This document shows positions 11,986 through 19,583 of a stretch of DNA of 32,793 nt, one piece after another. This DNA comes from Beijerinckiaceae bacterium (GTDB lineage Bacteria; Bacteroidota; Bacteroidia; Chitinophagales; Chitinophagaceae): positions 1 to 32,793 of the forward strand of contig CAJCIQ010000151.1 of NCBI GenBank assembly GCA_903970475.1, read 5' to 3'. The position numbers and the translations under genes were made by a program. The first letter of the stretch is position 1. Each line of letters starts with the position of its first letter. The notes beneath the pieces are model-generated. The model worked only from the letters and a program-made list of their open reading frames with translations, was not told the origin of the DNA and did not search any database.

Positions 11986-13461
11986 TTAGAAACTATAACC
12001 GATTCTGAATATGAATGGTTGGGTTTTAGGGACCTGTTCATAACTAAGAAAATCCCAAAGCAACTGCAATTGCGTTTTCTTAAAGACGGAGCTTTTTAGT
12101 GAAATCTTCTTACTTATGCCAATTAAACCACTCTGGGACCAGTTCGAAAGATTATTCAGGTCTGCGATATTGCTAAATGGAGTTAGGTAATTAAGTTCAT
12201 ATCCACCTGTAAAGCTGAAACTCTTTTTAATTTTTATATCCACAAAGCTTCTCAGACCAGCTCCTTCACTGGAAAAGGCAATATGATCAAACCCAGATCC
12301 CCATCCAACTTTATAACTGGCGCCCACACCTACGTCATTATCATACCCAAGTTTATACGCAATGGACAAACCGAAATCCGTATAACTAGGAAAGTATAAT
12401 GTGCCTTGGGTGGTTTGAATATTTACGCCATATTCCAGTCTTTTCCAAAGCGTCTTAGTTTTCTGATCATTAGGTTTAAAATTGGGCATGTCCATATCCT
12501 CACTACCCCCTCCAAGATTTCCCAATTTGTTTTGGAGGGCTCCAATATCCTGAGAGGCATTCTGAAGGCTCTGTTGTAAGGAAGCTGCCCCAGCTCCGTC
12601 AGAACCACCCTGTCCTAATTTCCCCTGAATCATCGCCAGGATCTGGTCCCTGGATTGAAGCCCGGTCATTCCATCAGCATCCCCATAATTGGAGGGTACT
12701 CCAAATATTCCTGATAAAAAAGAGTTCTTTTGCATGAAAGCGCTGAAGGCTGGAACCTTATTTAAAACAGCCAGTGCATATTTCATCATTTTGTCCGGGT
12801 CGTTCAATGTCTGCCTATACGACCTAACCTGTTCAGCATAATAATAGGCTTCCTTCTGATAGCCTTGAACCAGACTTGTCATCCCTGAAGGAACGCTACT
12901 GTATTGAGACAGGAGTGCCTGATATTGAGCTTGTCTTGAAGCTATATATTGCTTAATGATATCCGCATTCTGAAGCCTGGTCTCCAGCTGGGTTAGATTA
13001 TTCAAGGACTGTTGAACCGTGCCAGGCAAAGGGGTATTGTTACCGAAAAGTTGAGGGTTCTTCTGAAGAAAAGCCAGTCCTACCTTTAGTGAATCAGCAT
13101 AAGGCAAATATTCTGGCCCCATAGAGCTTAATACTTTGGAGCTATCGGTCTTGAACTTCAAAAGAAGACTGGTATATACAGAATCAGGATTATGAGTATA
13201 AAGAGAGGACGCCCTTAAAGAGTCCACTCCGAATAACTTCTTCCTCAACCTGTCTTCGCGCTTTTGAAGTCGTTGAATTGTTTTATCTGTCTGTGTACTT
13301 AGTTTCTGGTTAAGGTTTCCAGTCTTATCAGACACTTGATTAAGCAGTTGTGGTGAAACTGTCAAAGGCTTATTTGCAGAATCAATTTGTTGAGTCTGAG
13401 CCCGCGTAATAGTAGGCAATAACAGGGTAGCACCCACTATCCAGCGGAAAGTAGATCTCAT
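11986..13461 (-). CDS. Exported protein with helical N-terminal half and barrel-like C-terminus; unknown function
   Basis: The ATG at 13461 opens a 491-residue protein with a signal peptide (about residues 1-21, ending RAQ). Residues ~25-330 are rich in Gln, Leu and Ser and look alpha-helical or coiled-coil (e.g. RLQKREDRLRKKL), with a Gly-rich linker near residue 320. From about residue 335 alternating amphipathic strands appear (YGVNIQTTQGTLYFP, FGLSIAYKLGY, VGVGASYKVGWG), and the chain ends FIFRIGYSF with a terminal Phe, as outer-membrane barrels do. I do not recognise a named family. As first gene of the RHS operon it may anchor or export the RHS proteins, by analogy with barrel partners of large surface proteins; this is an inference. 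Confidence 0.85.
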   Translation of the reverse strand: MRSTFRWIVGATLLLPTITRAQTQQIDSANKPLTVSPQLLNQVSDKTGNLNQKLSTQTDKTIQRLQKREDRLRKKLFGVDSLRASSLYTHNPDSVYTSLLLKFKTDSSKVLSSMGPEYLPYADSLKVGLAFLQKNPQLFGNNTPLPGTVQQSLNNLTQLETRLQNADIIKQYIASRQAQYQALLSQYSSVPSGMTSLVQGYQKEAYYYAEQVRSYRQTLNDPDKMMKYALAVLNKVPAFSAFMQKNSFLSGIFGVPSNYGDADGMTGLQSRDQILAMIQGKLGQGGSDGAGAASLQQSLQNASQDIGALQNKLGNLGGGSEDMDMPNFKPNDQKTKTLWKRLEYGVNIQTTQGTLYFPSYTDFGLSIAYKLGYDNDVGVGASYKVGWGSGFDHIAFSSEGAGLRSFVDIKIKKSFSFTGGYELNYLTPFSNIADLNNLSNWSQSGLIGISKKISLKSSVFKKTQLQLLWDFLSYEQVPKTQPFIFRIGYSF

Positions 13462-14086
13462 AATCTATGGTTATTATCAGTTAATGCAATAGGATTCCGT
13501 TGGTATGGATAAGCACGCCAAAAAAAAGCCGTTTAAAGCCTACTAAGCCTGTAAAGGAGGAATCAAAAATGCCAATTGAAACTGATTAGCGCAGCAATAG
13601 TTTATCCAGTAGTTTGGATGCATTGATCGACACATAAGGTTAAGCTTTCAAAATAACAGTAATAGTAAGGTGGGGTTAATAGGCAGTGCAAATTGTTATA
13701 GGCATATTCAAAGGAAGCATGATGAATCGAAAGTAGTATTAATTTCATTACTATAAGAAATTATTTTTTTATACTCATAAAATCATTACGCCATTCTAAT
13801 AAGCATTCCTGCATTATAACATTAAGCACCTAAATTATTATTATCTGTCAGTATTACTCATTCCTTTCTATAACAATTAGTTACGATACATATAAGTGTT
13901 ACATCCCCTGATGTATTTACAACAACAAAATGATTACCCGATTCAAATAGACCAGCAAGACTTAACCGTAATTTTACTATGGGAGATTTATTAAGGCCGA
14001 CACCAACAATCTTTAGTTTCTGATGCGAAATAAAATAGCCGCTGAAGTTTAACCCTCAGCGGCTTTTCTTTTTTGATCAGTTTAAA
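13462..14086. other. AT-rich intergenic region upstream of the RHS operon
   Basis: No ORF with credible composition is seen here. The segment is AT-rich, especially 13740-13930, and should contain the promoter of the minus-strand RHS operon. No clean TAnnTTTG box was found on the minus strand; TTCCTTTG near 13715 is one base off. The only clear element is the hairpin near 14038-14063, listed separately. Confidence 0.5.
14038..14074. terminator. Bidirectional intrinsic terminator
   Basis: A perfect 8-bp stem (GCCGCTGA at 14038-14045, TCAGCGGC at 14056-14063) with a 10-nt loop is followed on the plus strand by TTTTCTTTTTT. On the minus strand the stem is followed by TATTTTATTT, which places it 24 bp after the stop of the small Rpn-like ORF. 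Confidence 0.8.
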
Positions 14087-14290
14087 TTAGTGGATGACCA
14101 ATGACTCCCTGATCTCTTTAACAAATGCAACGTTCACATTTGCAAAACCAGCGATTTCCGCATCAGTGTGCTCAGACCCCTTGAGCAAATTCTCTATCAA
14201 TTCGCGGCAGGCAATTCGACGGCCTTCTTTAAGTCCCTCTTCGAGTCCATCTTCTCTTGCCATCATCTTTATGTAATCATCGAGATTCAT
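14087..14290 (-). CDS. Short Rpn/PD-(D/E)XK-transposase-like tail, probably a remnant
   Basis: This 67-residue ORF has the composition of the C-terminal tail of Rpn/YhgA-type recombination nucleases of the PD-(D/E)XK superfamily: an EGLEEGLKEG stretch, a helical linker, then a small helix-turn-helix-like end (HTDAEIAGFANVNVAFVKEI) comparable to the IAEITGLSxEEI end of that family. The nuclease domain is absent: an in-frame TGA lies 14 codons upstream of the ATG and no nuclease sequence is seen in 14300-14500. It is followed by a good terminator, so it may still be expressed. It could be a decayed Rpn gene or a free-standing small protein. Confidence 0.5.
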   Translation of the reverse strand: MNLDDYIKMMAREDGLEEGLKEGRRIACRELIENLLKGSEHTDAEIAGFANVNVAFVKEIRESLVIH

Positions 14291-14504
14291 AATGTTGAGT
14301 TTATCGTTTTCCCTTCCAAAACTGGAACATCAAATTAACCAATTCAAAACTTTCGAACAATCGTGAAATAATACAATAGGATTTCTATCATTTATCATTT
14401 TAAACTCCAAAAAAGTAGGGATATACATACCTATATACCCTTACAGGGTAGCAAGTGGGGGAATCCTCCTTTTTATAGAGTGATATGTAGAAAACGGCCC
14501 AGCC

Positions 14505-16963
14505 CTACTCTACCCTCAAATTCCTGACGGGGCTGGACAAAGCCGCCTTAATGGCCTGTACACTGATGGTGCCCAGGGCAATGAATACAGCCAAAGCACC
14601 TGCTCCGAGGAAAATAAAAGGACTCAAGGTAATCCGGTAGGCGAAATTATCCAACCAATGGTGCATGAGGAACCAGGATATAGGCGCTGCAATCAGGAAA
14701 GACAAGCCAACCAATCGTATAAAGGAGGTAGATAGTAAAATCACAATACTGGATACGGAGGCACCCAGCACCTTACGGATACCGATCTCTTTTATGCGCT
14801 GACTGGTATCAAACAAGGAAAGGCCCAGTAACCCCAAACAAGCAATGAAGATGGCCAGACCAGCAAAGATGGTAAAGGCGTTCTGAAAGAGTTGATCATC
14901 CTTGTATTGCTCATTGTACTTGTTGTCCAGGAAAAAGTAGTCGAATAAATTCCCGGGAAAGAAAGCATTGTATTGAGCGCTAACGGCCTTCATGGTGGAA
15001 GTAATATCGGTAGTGTTGATCTTCACGGAGATCCAGTCATAGTTTCCGTAAAAAGGCAGCAACATGGTCGGCTCCATCGAGTACTTAAATGACTTCTGAT
15101 GAAAGTCGACTATTACCCCCGCTAAGGTCCAGGTCTTACCAAAGAGGACCACGCCCTTTCCAATGGCAGCCGCTGCCGATGGAAAACCCAGCAATTTCAC
15201 TGCGGCTTCACTGATAAGTACATTGCGTAGTTTATTATAATCAGCATTATAGTCTCCCGCGTCCAGTGTTCTTCCCGCCAGTACCTTGATACCATATAGG
15301 GGTACATAATCCTTGTCTACACCCATATTGCGGATGGTATACTTTGTGCCACTGTGGTCGTCAGCCCTGTGTGCATCAAAACCTCTGCCCATTTCATTTC
15401 CGGGGAGGCGATTGGCCGTGGCAGCACCCGTTACCCCCGGTAGCTTCTTCAGTTCATTTTTAAAGGCATCTTCTTTGGTGATAAAGCTACTATCAAAATT
15501 GGACAAGATAGGCGGCTTCACGATCAATACATGATCTATGTTCATGCCGAGTTCCTGATGATGCATGTAACGGATTTGATTATACACCACCATGGATCCA
15601 ATCATCAGCAAAATAGTAATGGAGAATTGTGCGATCACTAGCCCCTTGCGCAAAAGGACGCCTTTGCCACTTGCCTTAAACTTGCCCTTCAAAACAGCTA
15701 TTGGCTTAAAGGCTGACATAACAAAGGCCGGATAGGCAGCACTGACGAAAATACCTGTAAGTATTAGCAGCCCTAAACCAATTGGAAATGAATAGCCATT
15801 CCACCCTTTCCGGAAGAGATCATGGTAGGATAAATGTGCCTGGAGCAGGTTATTGAAAGCGGTCTGGCAAAAGGATACAAGAATGATCGCTAGTGCGAAA
15901 GCTGCCAGGTTGATAACCAGGCTTTCCACCAGGAATGCCGGATCAATTCTGAACGCATGGCCCCGTTCACCTTTCGGATACCTACTTCCTTTGCCCTTTC
16001 AACAGACCTTGCAGTGGAAAGATTGACATAGTTAACCCAGGCAATGACTATGATAAACAAGGCAATGATCATTAGTCCCCAGATAACGGTGGCACTCCCT
16101 ACCTTTCCTACTTCATATTCAAAATCGGAGTGGAGGTGCGCGTCAGCGATGGGTTGAAGATGAAATTTTTCTACACTGCCGGATACCTTATTTCCTTGAA
16201 AGTGCCGGTCACTGAAGGCCTCCAATTTTGCCTCCAGGGATTTGTAATCGGTACCGTGTTTGAGTTGTATATAATGCCAGAAATCAGCGTCGGTGAAATC
16301 ATAATCAGCCTGTTTGAATGGGTGAGGGCCGGCATACAGGGATCCATAGGAAAGCAGTATATCAGATTGGAAGTGTGAATTTTCAGGGAAATTCTCCATG
16401 ATCCCCGTTATTTTATACGGCAGGGAATCCTTCTGTATCAACAATGTTTTTCCTATCAAATCGGAGTAATTCCCCTTCTGGTCTCCGAAAATTTTATCCG
16501 CACAGTCTCTGGTGATGACGATATTATTGATCTCTTTGAGGGCTGTTCGTGGATCGCCTGCTAAGAAAGGGAGCGTGAACATGGACAAAAAAGCGTTATC
16601 TACAGCGCTTACATACTGGTCTCCCACTTTTTTATCCCGGTAGCTAACGATGCTTTGACCATAGGGTTCCACCCGTGTATGGTTGATCACTTCCGGAAAA
16701 TCGTCCTGCAAGGCCTTCCCCACTCCGCTATAGGTGATGGTCCCATGCTGCACCAGCTTACCATTTTGGTAACGGTCATTGGTTACCCTATATAGGTCCG
16801 ACACATTTGTATTGAATCGGTCATAACTCAACTCAAAATTGACATACTCCAGGATCAGGAAACAGGCAGCCATGCCTATAGCCAGGCCTACTACACTGAT
16901 GATGGAAAAAAGGGGATTTCTTTTGAGGTTCCTCCAGGAAGTAACCAGATAGGATTTGAACAT
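14505..16963 (-). pseudogene. FtsX/MacB-type ABC transporter permease split by a -1 frameshift
   Basis: The natural start is the ATG at 16963 (MFKSYLVTSWRNLKRNPLFS), the usual beginning of Bacteroidota FtsX-type permeases of about 800 residues. The frame is intact through TM1 (IISVVGLAIGMAACFLI), the periplasmic MacB-like domain and the TM2 region ending ERAKEVGIRKVNGAMRSELIR. There the frame shifts: reading on gives HSWWKAW and then a stop at 15890. The other frame continues as FLVESLVINLAAF and runs to 14505 with the remaining TM segments, a second periplasmic domain and the C-terminal EIGIRKVLGAS...SPVRNLRVE end. One missing base between 15936 and 15935 (CGGCA|TTCCTG, expected CGGCAnTTCCTG) explains both halves; repaired, the protein would be 819 residues. 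The rest is well preserved, so the lesion is recent or a sequencing error. No ATPase gene is adjacent. Confidence 0.9.
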
Positions 16964-17229
16964 ACAGCAACACGTTTTATACTGTAAGGACAAAAAACAT
17001 GCAGGTATACAACTGATTGATTATTAAGGTAAAAACAAAGGCTTATATGTGCAGAAACGATATAGTGCGTGTCCGGAACTACTAAAACGTACGACGAACG
17101 GGAGTCGGACGACCCTGCGCACGGTGCCGGCGGCCTGGAGAACAGCGGCCCGCCCTACTTACAGCATTGTTTCTTCCGGATGAAGATGGCTTTGAATACC
17201 TTAAGGAAGAAATCTCCGATACGCACACT

Positions 17230-17258
17230 TTTCGTACTCATACCATAAAGGTACGAAA
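17230..17258. promoter_or_regulatory. Inverted repeat TTTCGTAC-N13-GTACGAAA, candidate operator of the two-component operon
   Basis: Perfect 8-bp arms lie at 17230-17237 and 17251-17258, 21 bp apart start to start (two helical turns). The site overlaps the expected -33 region of the promoter at 17272-17279. The same 8-mers recur as a pair upstream of the permease at 19584. Confidence 0.55.
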
Positions 17259-17271
17259 GGATTTTATACGA

Positions 17272-17279
17272 TACCTTTG
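17272..17279 (+). promoter_or_regulatory. Bacteroidota-type -7 box (TACCTTTG) at the response regulator start
   Basis: TACCTTTG matches TAnnTTTG exactly. With the usual distance to the start of transcription, the RNA would begin at or next to the ATG at 17286, so the mRNA would be leaderless or nearly so. No clear -33 TTG is present. Confidence 0.55.
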
Positions 17280-17285
17280 CAGGGC

Positions 17286-18056
17286 ATGTCCGCATCTTCC
17301 TCCTACATATCCGCTAATGCATCCCCTATCCTGGTCATTGAAGACGATGAACGCGTAGCAGACCTCATCAAAAGGGGACTGGAGGAAGAGGGCTTCCAGG
17401 TGGTGCTGGCCTATGATGGTAAAAAGGGTTTGGAGCTGGCCCTTGGGAACGAGGCTGCCAGGGCTAACGCGGGACAAACCGGAAAGGATGTTACCGCTCA
17501 TTTCTCCCTGGTCATTACCGATATCATCCTACCGGAGATCAGTGGTCTCGAACTCAGTAAAGCACTAAGGGCTGCCAATACCTCCTTACCCATTATTATG
17601 CTCACGGCTTTGGGTACGACAGATGACAAAGTGGAGGGCTTTGACGCAGGAGCGGATGATTACCTGGTGAAACCCTTTGACTTCAGGGAGCTCTTGGCCA
17701 GGGTTAGGGCACTACTTAAACGCAGCAACGACAGAACGGCTACCCAGGAGGCTTACGTGTTGCGATACGGAGGCATGGAGATGAACCTGCGCACTAAATC
17801 CGTCAGCAGGGATGCCAAAAACATAGACTTGACACCCAAGGAGTTTAAATTGCTTGAGTTTATGATGAAAAACCCTGACCGGGTGCTTTCCCGCAATGAG
17901 ATCGCCGAGAAGGTTTGGGATACGCATTTCGATACGGGGACTAATTTTATTGATGTATACATCAATTACCTGAGAAAGAAAGTGGACAAAGATTTCCCTG
18001 AACGCAAACTGATCCATACCAAAAGTGGAATGGGATTTATCTTTAAGGAAGGATAA
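17286..18056 (+). CDS. OmpR-family response regulator
   Basis: The ATG at 17286 is preferred over the TTG at 17277, which lies inside the -7 box. The protein has a short N-terminal extension (about 14 residues), then a receiver domain (PILVIEDDERVADLIKRGL; acidic pair EDD; phospho-acceptor Asp79 in LVITDIILPE; Thr in MLTALG; Lys in YLVKPF), a linker, and a winged-helix DNA-binding domain (IDLTPKEFKLLEFMMKNPDRV, VWDTHFDTGTNFIDVYINYLRKKVD). Between helix 2 and strand 3 of the receiver it carries an unusual extra segment of about 15 residues (around NEAARANAGQTGKD). The partner kinase starts 10 bp after the stop. It probably controls its own promoter and the neighbouring permease genes through the shared half-sites; that is inference. 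Confidence 0.95.
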   Translation: MSASSSYISANASPILVIEDDERVADLIKRGLEEEGFQVVLAYDGKKGLELALGNEAARANAGQTGKDVTAHFSLVITDIILPEISGLELSKALRAANTSLPIIMLTALGTTDDKVEGFDAGADDYLVKPFDFRELLARVRALLKRSNDRTATQEAYVLRYGGMEMNLRTKSVSRDAKNIDLTPKEFKLLEFMMKNPDRVLSRNEIAEKVWDTHFDTGTNFIDVYINYLRKKVDKDFPERKLIHTKSGMGFIFKEG

Positions 18057-18065
18057 AGGGACCGC

Positions 18066-19433
18066 ATGACCATTGGCAACAAACTTACCCTACTGTTCAC
18101 CTTTTTGTTTGCGGCACTCCTGGCGGTGTTTGCAGGAGGCATCTATTACTACACCGACTCGGCCAGAAAGGATGATTATTACCAGCTCCTGAACCAACAA
18201 GCTCTGATCAAAGCGGATCTGCTGCTGGATGCTAAGATCGCTCCCCGGGTATTGCAGCTCATTTATAAGAACTCAACCCATGCCCTTTTTCAGGAAGAGG
18301 TCGCCATGTACGACACGGCCTTTCACTTGCTCTATCATGACGATGTGGCCATTGATCGGGTCAAGGAAACACAGGCTATGATCCATGAGATCGTACAAAA
18401 AGGGGAAATCCGCTTTGAGCAGGACGAACTCCAGGTGGTAGGCCTGACTTATCGCAAGAATGGACAGATCTACGTGCTAACCGCGGCTGCCGAAGACCGT
18501 TATGGGAAGCGGCAAATGGCCCAATTACGGTATACCCTGTTGCTTGCCTTTTTACCCTGCGTGTTGCTTACCCTCGTGGCAGGGCGCTTATTTGCCCGTA
18601 AAGCCCTGCAACCTGTGGCCAATATGGTGGATGCGGTGGAAGACATCAGCGCCACCAAACTGGATGCCCGTATAAAAGTTCAAAACAATAAAGACGAATT
18701 GGACGAACTAGCGGTAACGTTTAACCGTATGTTGGACCGGCTGGAACACTCCTTCGAGGCCCAGAAAGAATTTGTCAGCAATATTGCCCACGAATTGAGA
18801 ACGCCCCTTTCTTCCATGGTGGGGGAGTTGGAGCTGGCGCTGTTAAAGCCGAGGACCACAGAAGAATATCAGGCCCTGATCAAACTGGCTTTCAACGATG
18901 CCAGAAGATTGGTACGCTTATCCAATGGATTACTGGATTTAGCCAAAGCCAACTATGACCAATCGGGCATACGCTTCAAAGAAGTCCGCTTGGACGAATT
19001 GCTCTTGGATGCCAGGGATCTGGTCCTCAAATCCAACCAGGACTATAAAGTCAACATCATTTTCGAGCAGGAGATTGAAAACGATGATTTCATATCCGTA
19101 TTCGGTAATGAATACCTGCTGAAAGTTGCCTTCCTCAACCTGATGGAAAACGGCTGCAAGTTTTCCGCAAACCACCAAAGTGCAGTAGCCATCACCTATT
19201 TTGGTGATAAGGTCATCCTGCGCTTTTCCGATACCGGTATTGGTATCTCCGAGGAAGACCTACCCCATATATTCGATGCCTTTTTCAGGGGGAATAATAA
19301 ACAATATGCGGAAGGCAATGGGATAGGTTTATCCCTGACCCAAAAGATCATTACCTTACACAAAGGGTCCATACAGGTAAGTTCCTCCCCCCAGCAGGGG
19401 ACCATTTTTACGGTGGAGCTACCCCACGTATAA
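18066..19433 (+). CDS. Sensor histidine kinase, partner of the upstream response regulator
   Basis: A 455-residue inner-membrane kinase. TM1 spans about residues 8-30 (LTLLFTFLFAALLAVFAGG), a periplasmic sensor region of about 125 residues follows, and TM2 lies at about 160-178 (LLLAFLPCVLLTLVAG). Next come a HAMP domain (ALQPVANMVDAV...ELAVTFNRMLDRL), the HisKA domain with the phosphorylated His242 in FVSNIAHELRTPLSS, and the HATPase domain with N box (NLMENGCKF), G1 (FSDTGIGIS) and G2 (GNGIGLSLTQKI). The architecture resembles CusS/QseC-like kinases of Bacteroidota. The sensor region gives no clue to the signal; the neighbouring FtsX-type permeases suggest envelope or antimicrobial stress. 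Confidence 0.95.
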   Translation: MTIGNKLTLLFTFLFAALLAVFAGGIYYYTDSARKDDYYQLLNQQALIKADLLLDAKIAPRVLQLIYKNSTHALFQEEVAMYDTAFHLLYHDDVAIDRVKETQAMIHEIVQKGEIRFEQDELQVVGLTYRKNGQIYVLTAAAEDRYGKRQMAQLRYTLLLAFLPCVLLTLVAGRLFARKALQPVANMVDAVEDISATKLDARIKVQNNKDELDELAVTFNRMLDRLEHSFEAQKEFVSNIAHELRTPLSSMVGELELALLKPRTTEEYQALIKLAFNDARRLVRLSNGLLDLAKANYDQSGIRFKEVRLDELLLDARDLVLKSNQDYKVNIIFEQEIENDDFISVFGNEYLLKVAFLNLMENGCKFSANHQSAVAITYFGDKVILRFSDTGIGISEEDLPHIFDAFFRGNNKQYAEGNGIGLSLTQKIITLHKGSIQVSSSPQQGTIFTVELPHV

Positions 19434-19477
19434 GGGGCGGCCGCCACGGACGTGCGTTTGCGCCTCGCACGGAATCG

Positions 19478-19503
19478 GTACGAAAACTGTCCGGTTTCGT
19501 ACA
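19478..19503. promoter_or_regulatory. Paired half-sites upstream of the FtsX-type permease
   Basis: GTACGAAA (19478-19485) and TTTCGTAC (19495-19502) form an 8-bp inverted repeat with a 9-nt spacer. Overlapping it, TGTCCGGTTTCGTACA (19488-19503) is a near-dyad of form TGTnCG-N4-CGnACA. The centre of the latter lies about 88 bp before the permease ATG. Confidence 0.5.
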
Positions 19504-19556
19504 CCATTTCTAAGAGCCGCCTGTTAAAACCCTTGTCCACAAAGGACGCCCTACCC

Positions 19557-19571
19557 TGGCATGCCAATTGA
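19557..19571 (+). promoter_or_regulatory. Possible sigma-54 type -24/-12 promoter
   Basis: TGGCATGCCAATTGA fits the -24/-12 pattern TGGCAcG-N4-TTGc except at two positions. The start of transcription would fall about 2 bp before the ATG at 19584. The same bases contain a perfect 10-bp palindrome (TGGCATGCCA), so another reading is a protein-binding site. Confidence 0.3.
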
Positions 19572-19583
19572 GAAATTCCACAT

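Larger units (their letters stand above)
16964..17285. other. Divergent control region between FtsX-type permease and two-component system
   Basis: This 322-bp gap has no credible gene. The part near the minus-strand permease is AT-rich; 17095-17160 is markedly GC-rich and can fold as an imperfect stem (GGCGGCC near 17130 with GGCCCGCC at 17147-17154). It carries TGTCCGG at 17070-17076, ACGTACG at 17088-17094, the TTTCGTAC/GTACGAAA pair and the -7 box listed below. Confidence 0.6.

Noticed and set aside
15505-15929. Separate gene starting at GTG 15929
   Set aside because: The start lies inside the FtsX frame and the first residues (VESLVINLAAF) continue the upstream half after a one-base shift, so it is the 3' part of one broken gene.
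19451-19471. Hairpin CGTGCG/CGCACG after the histidine kinase gene
   Set aside because: A 6-bp stem with no T-run on either side; not supported as an intrinsic terminator.
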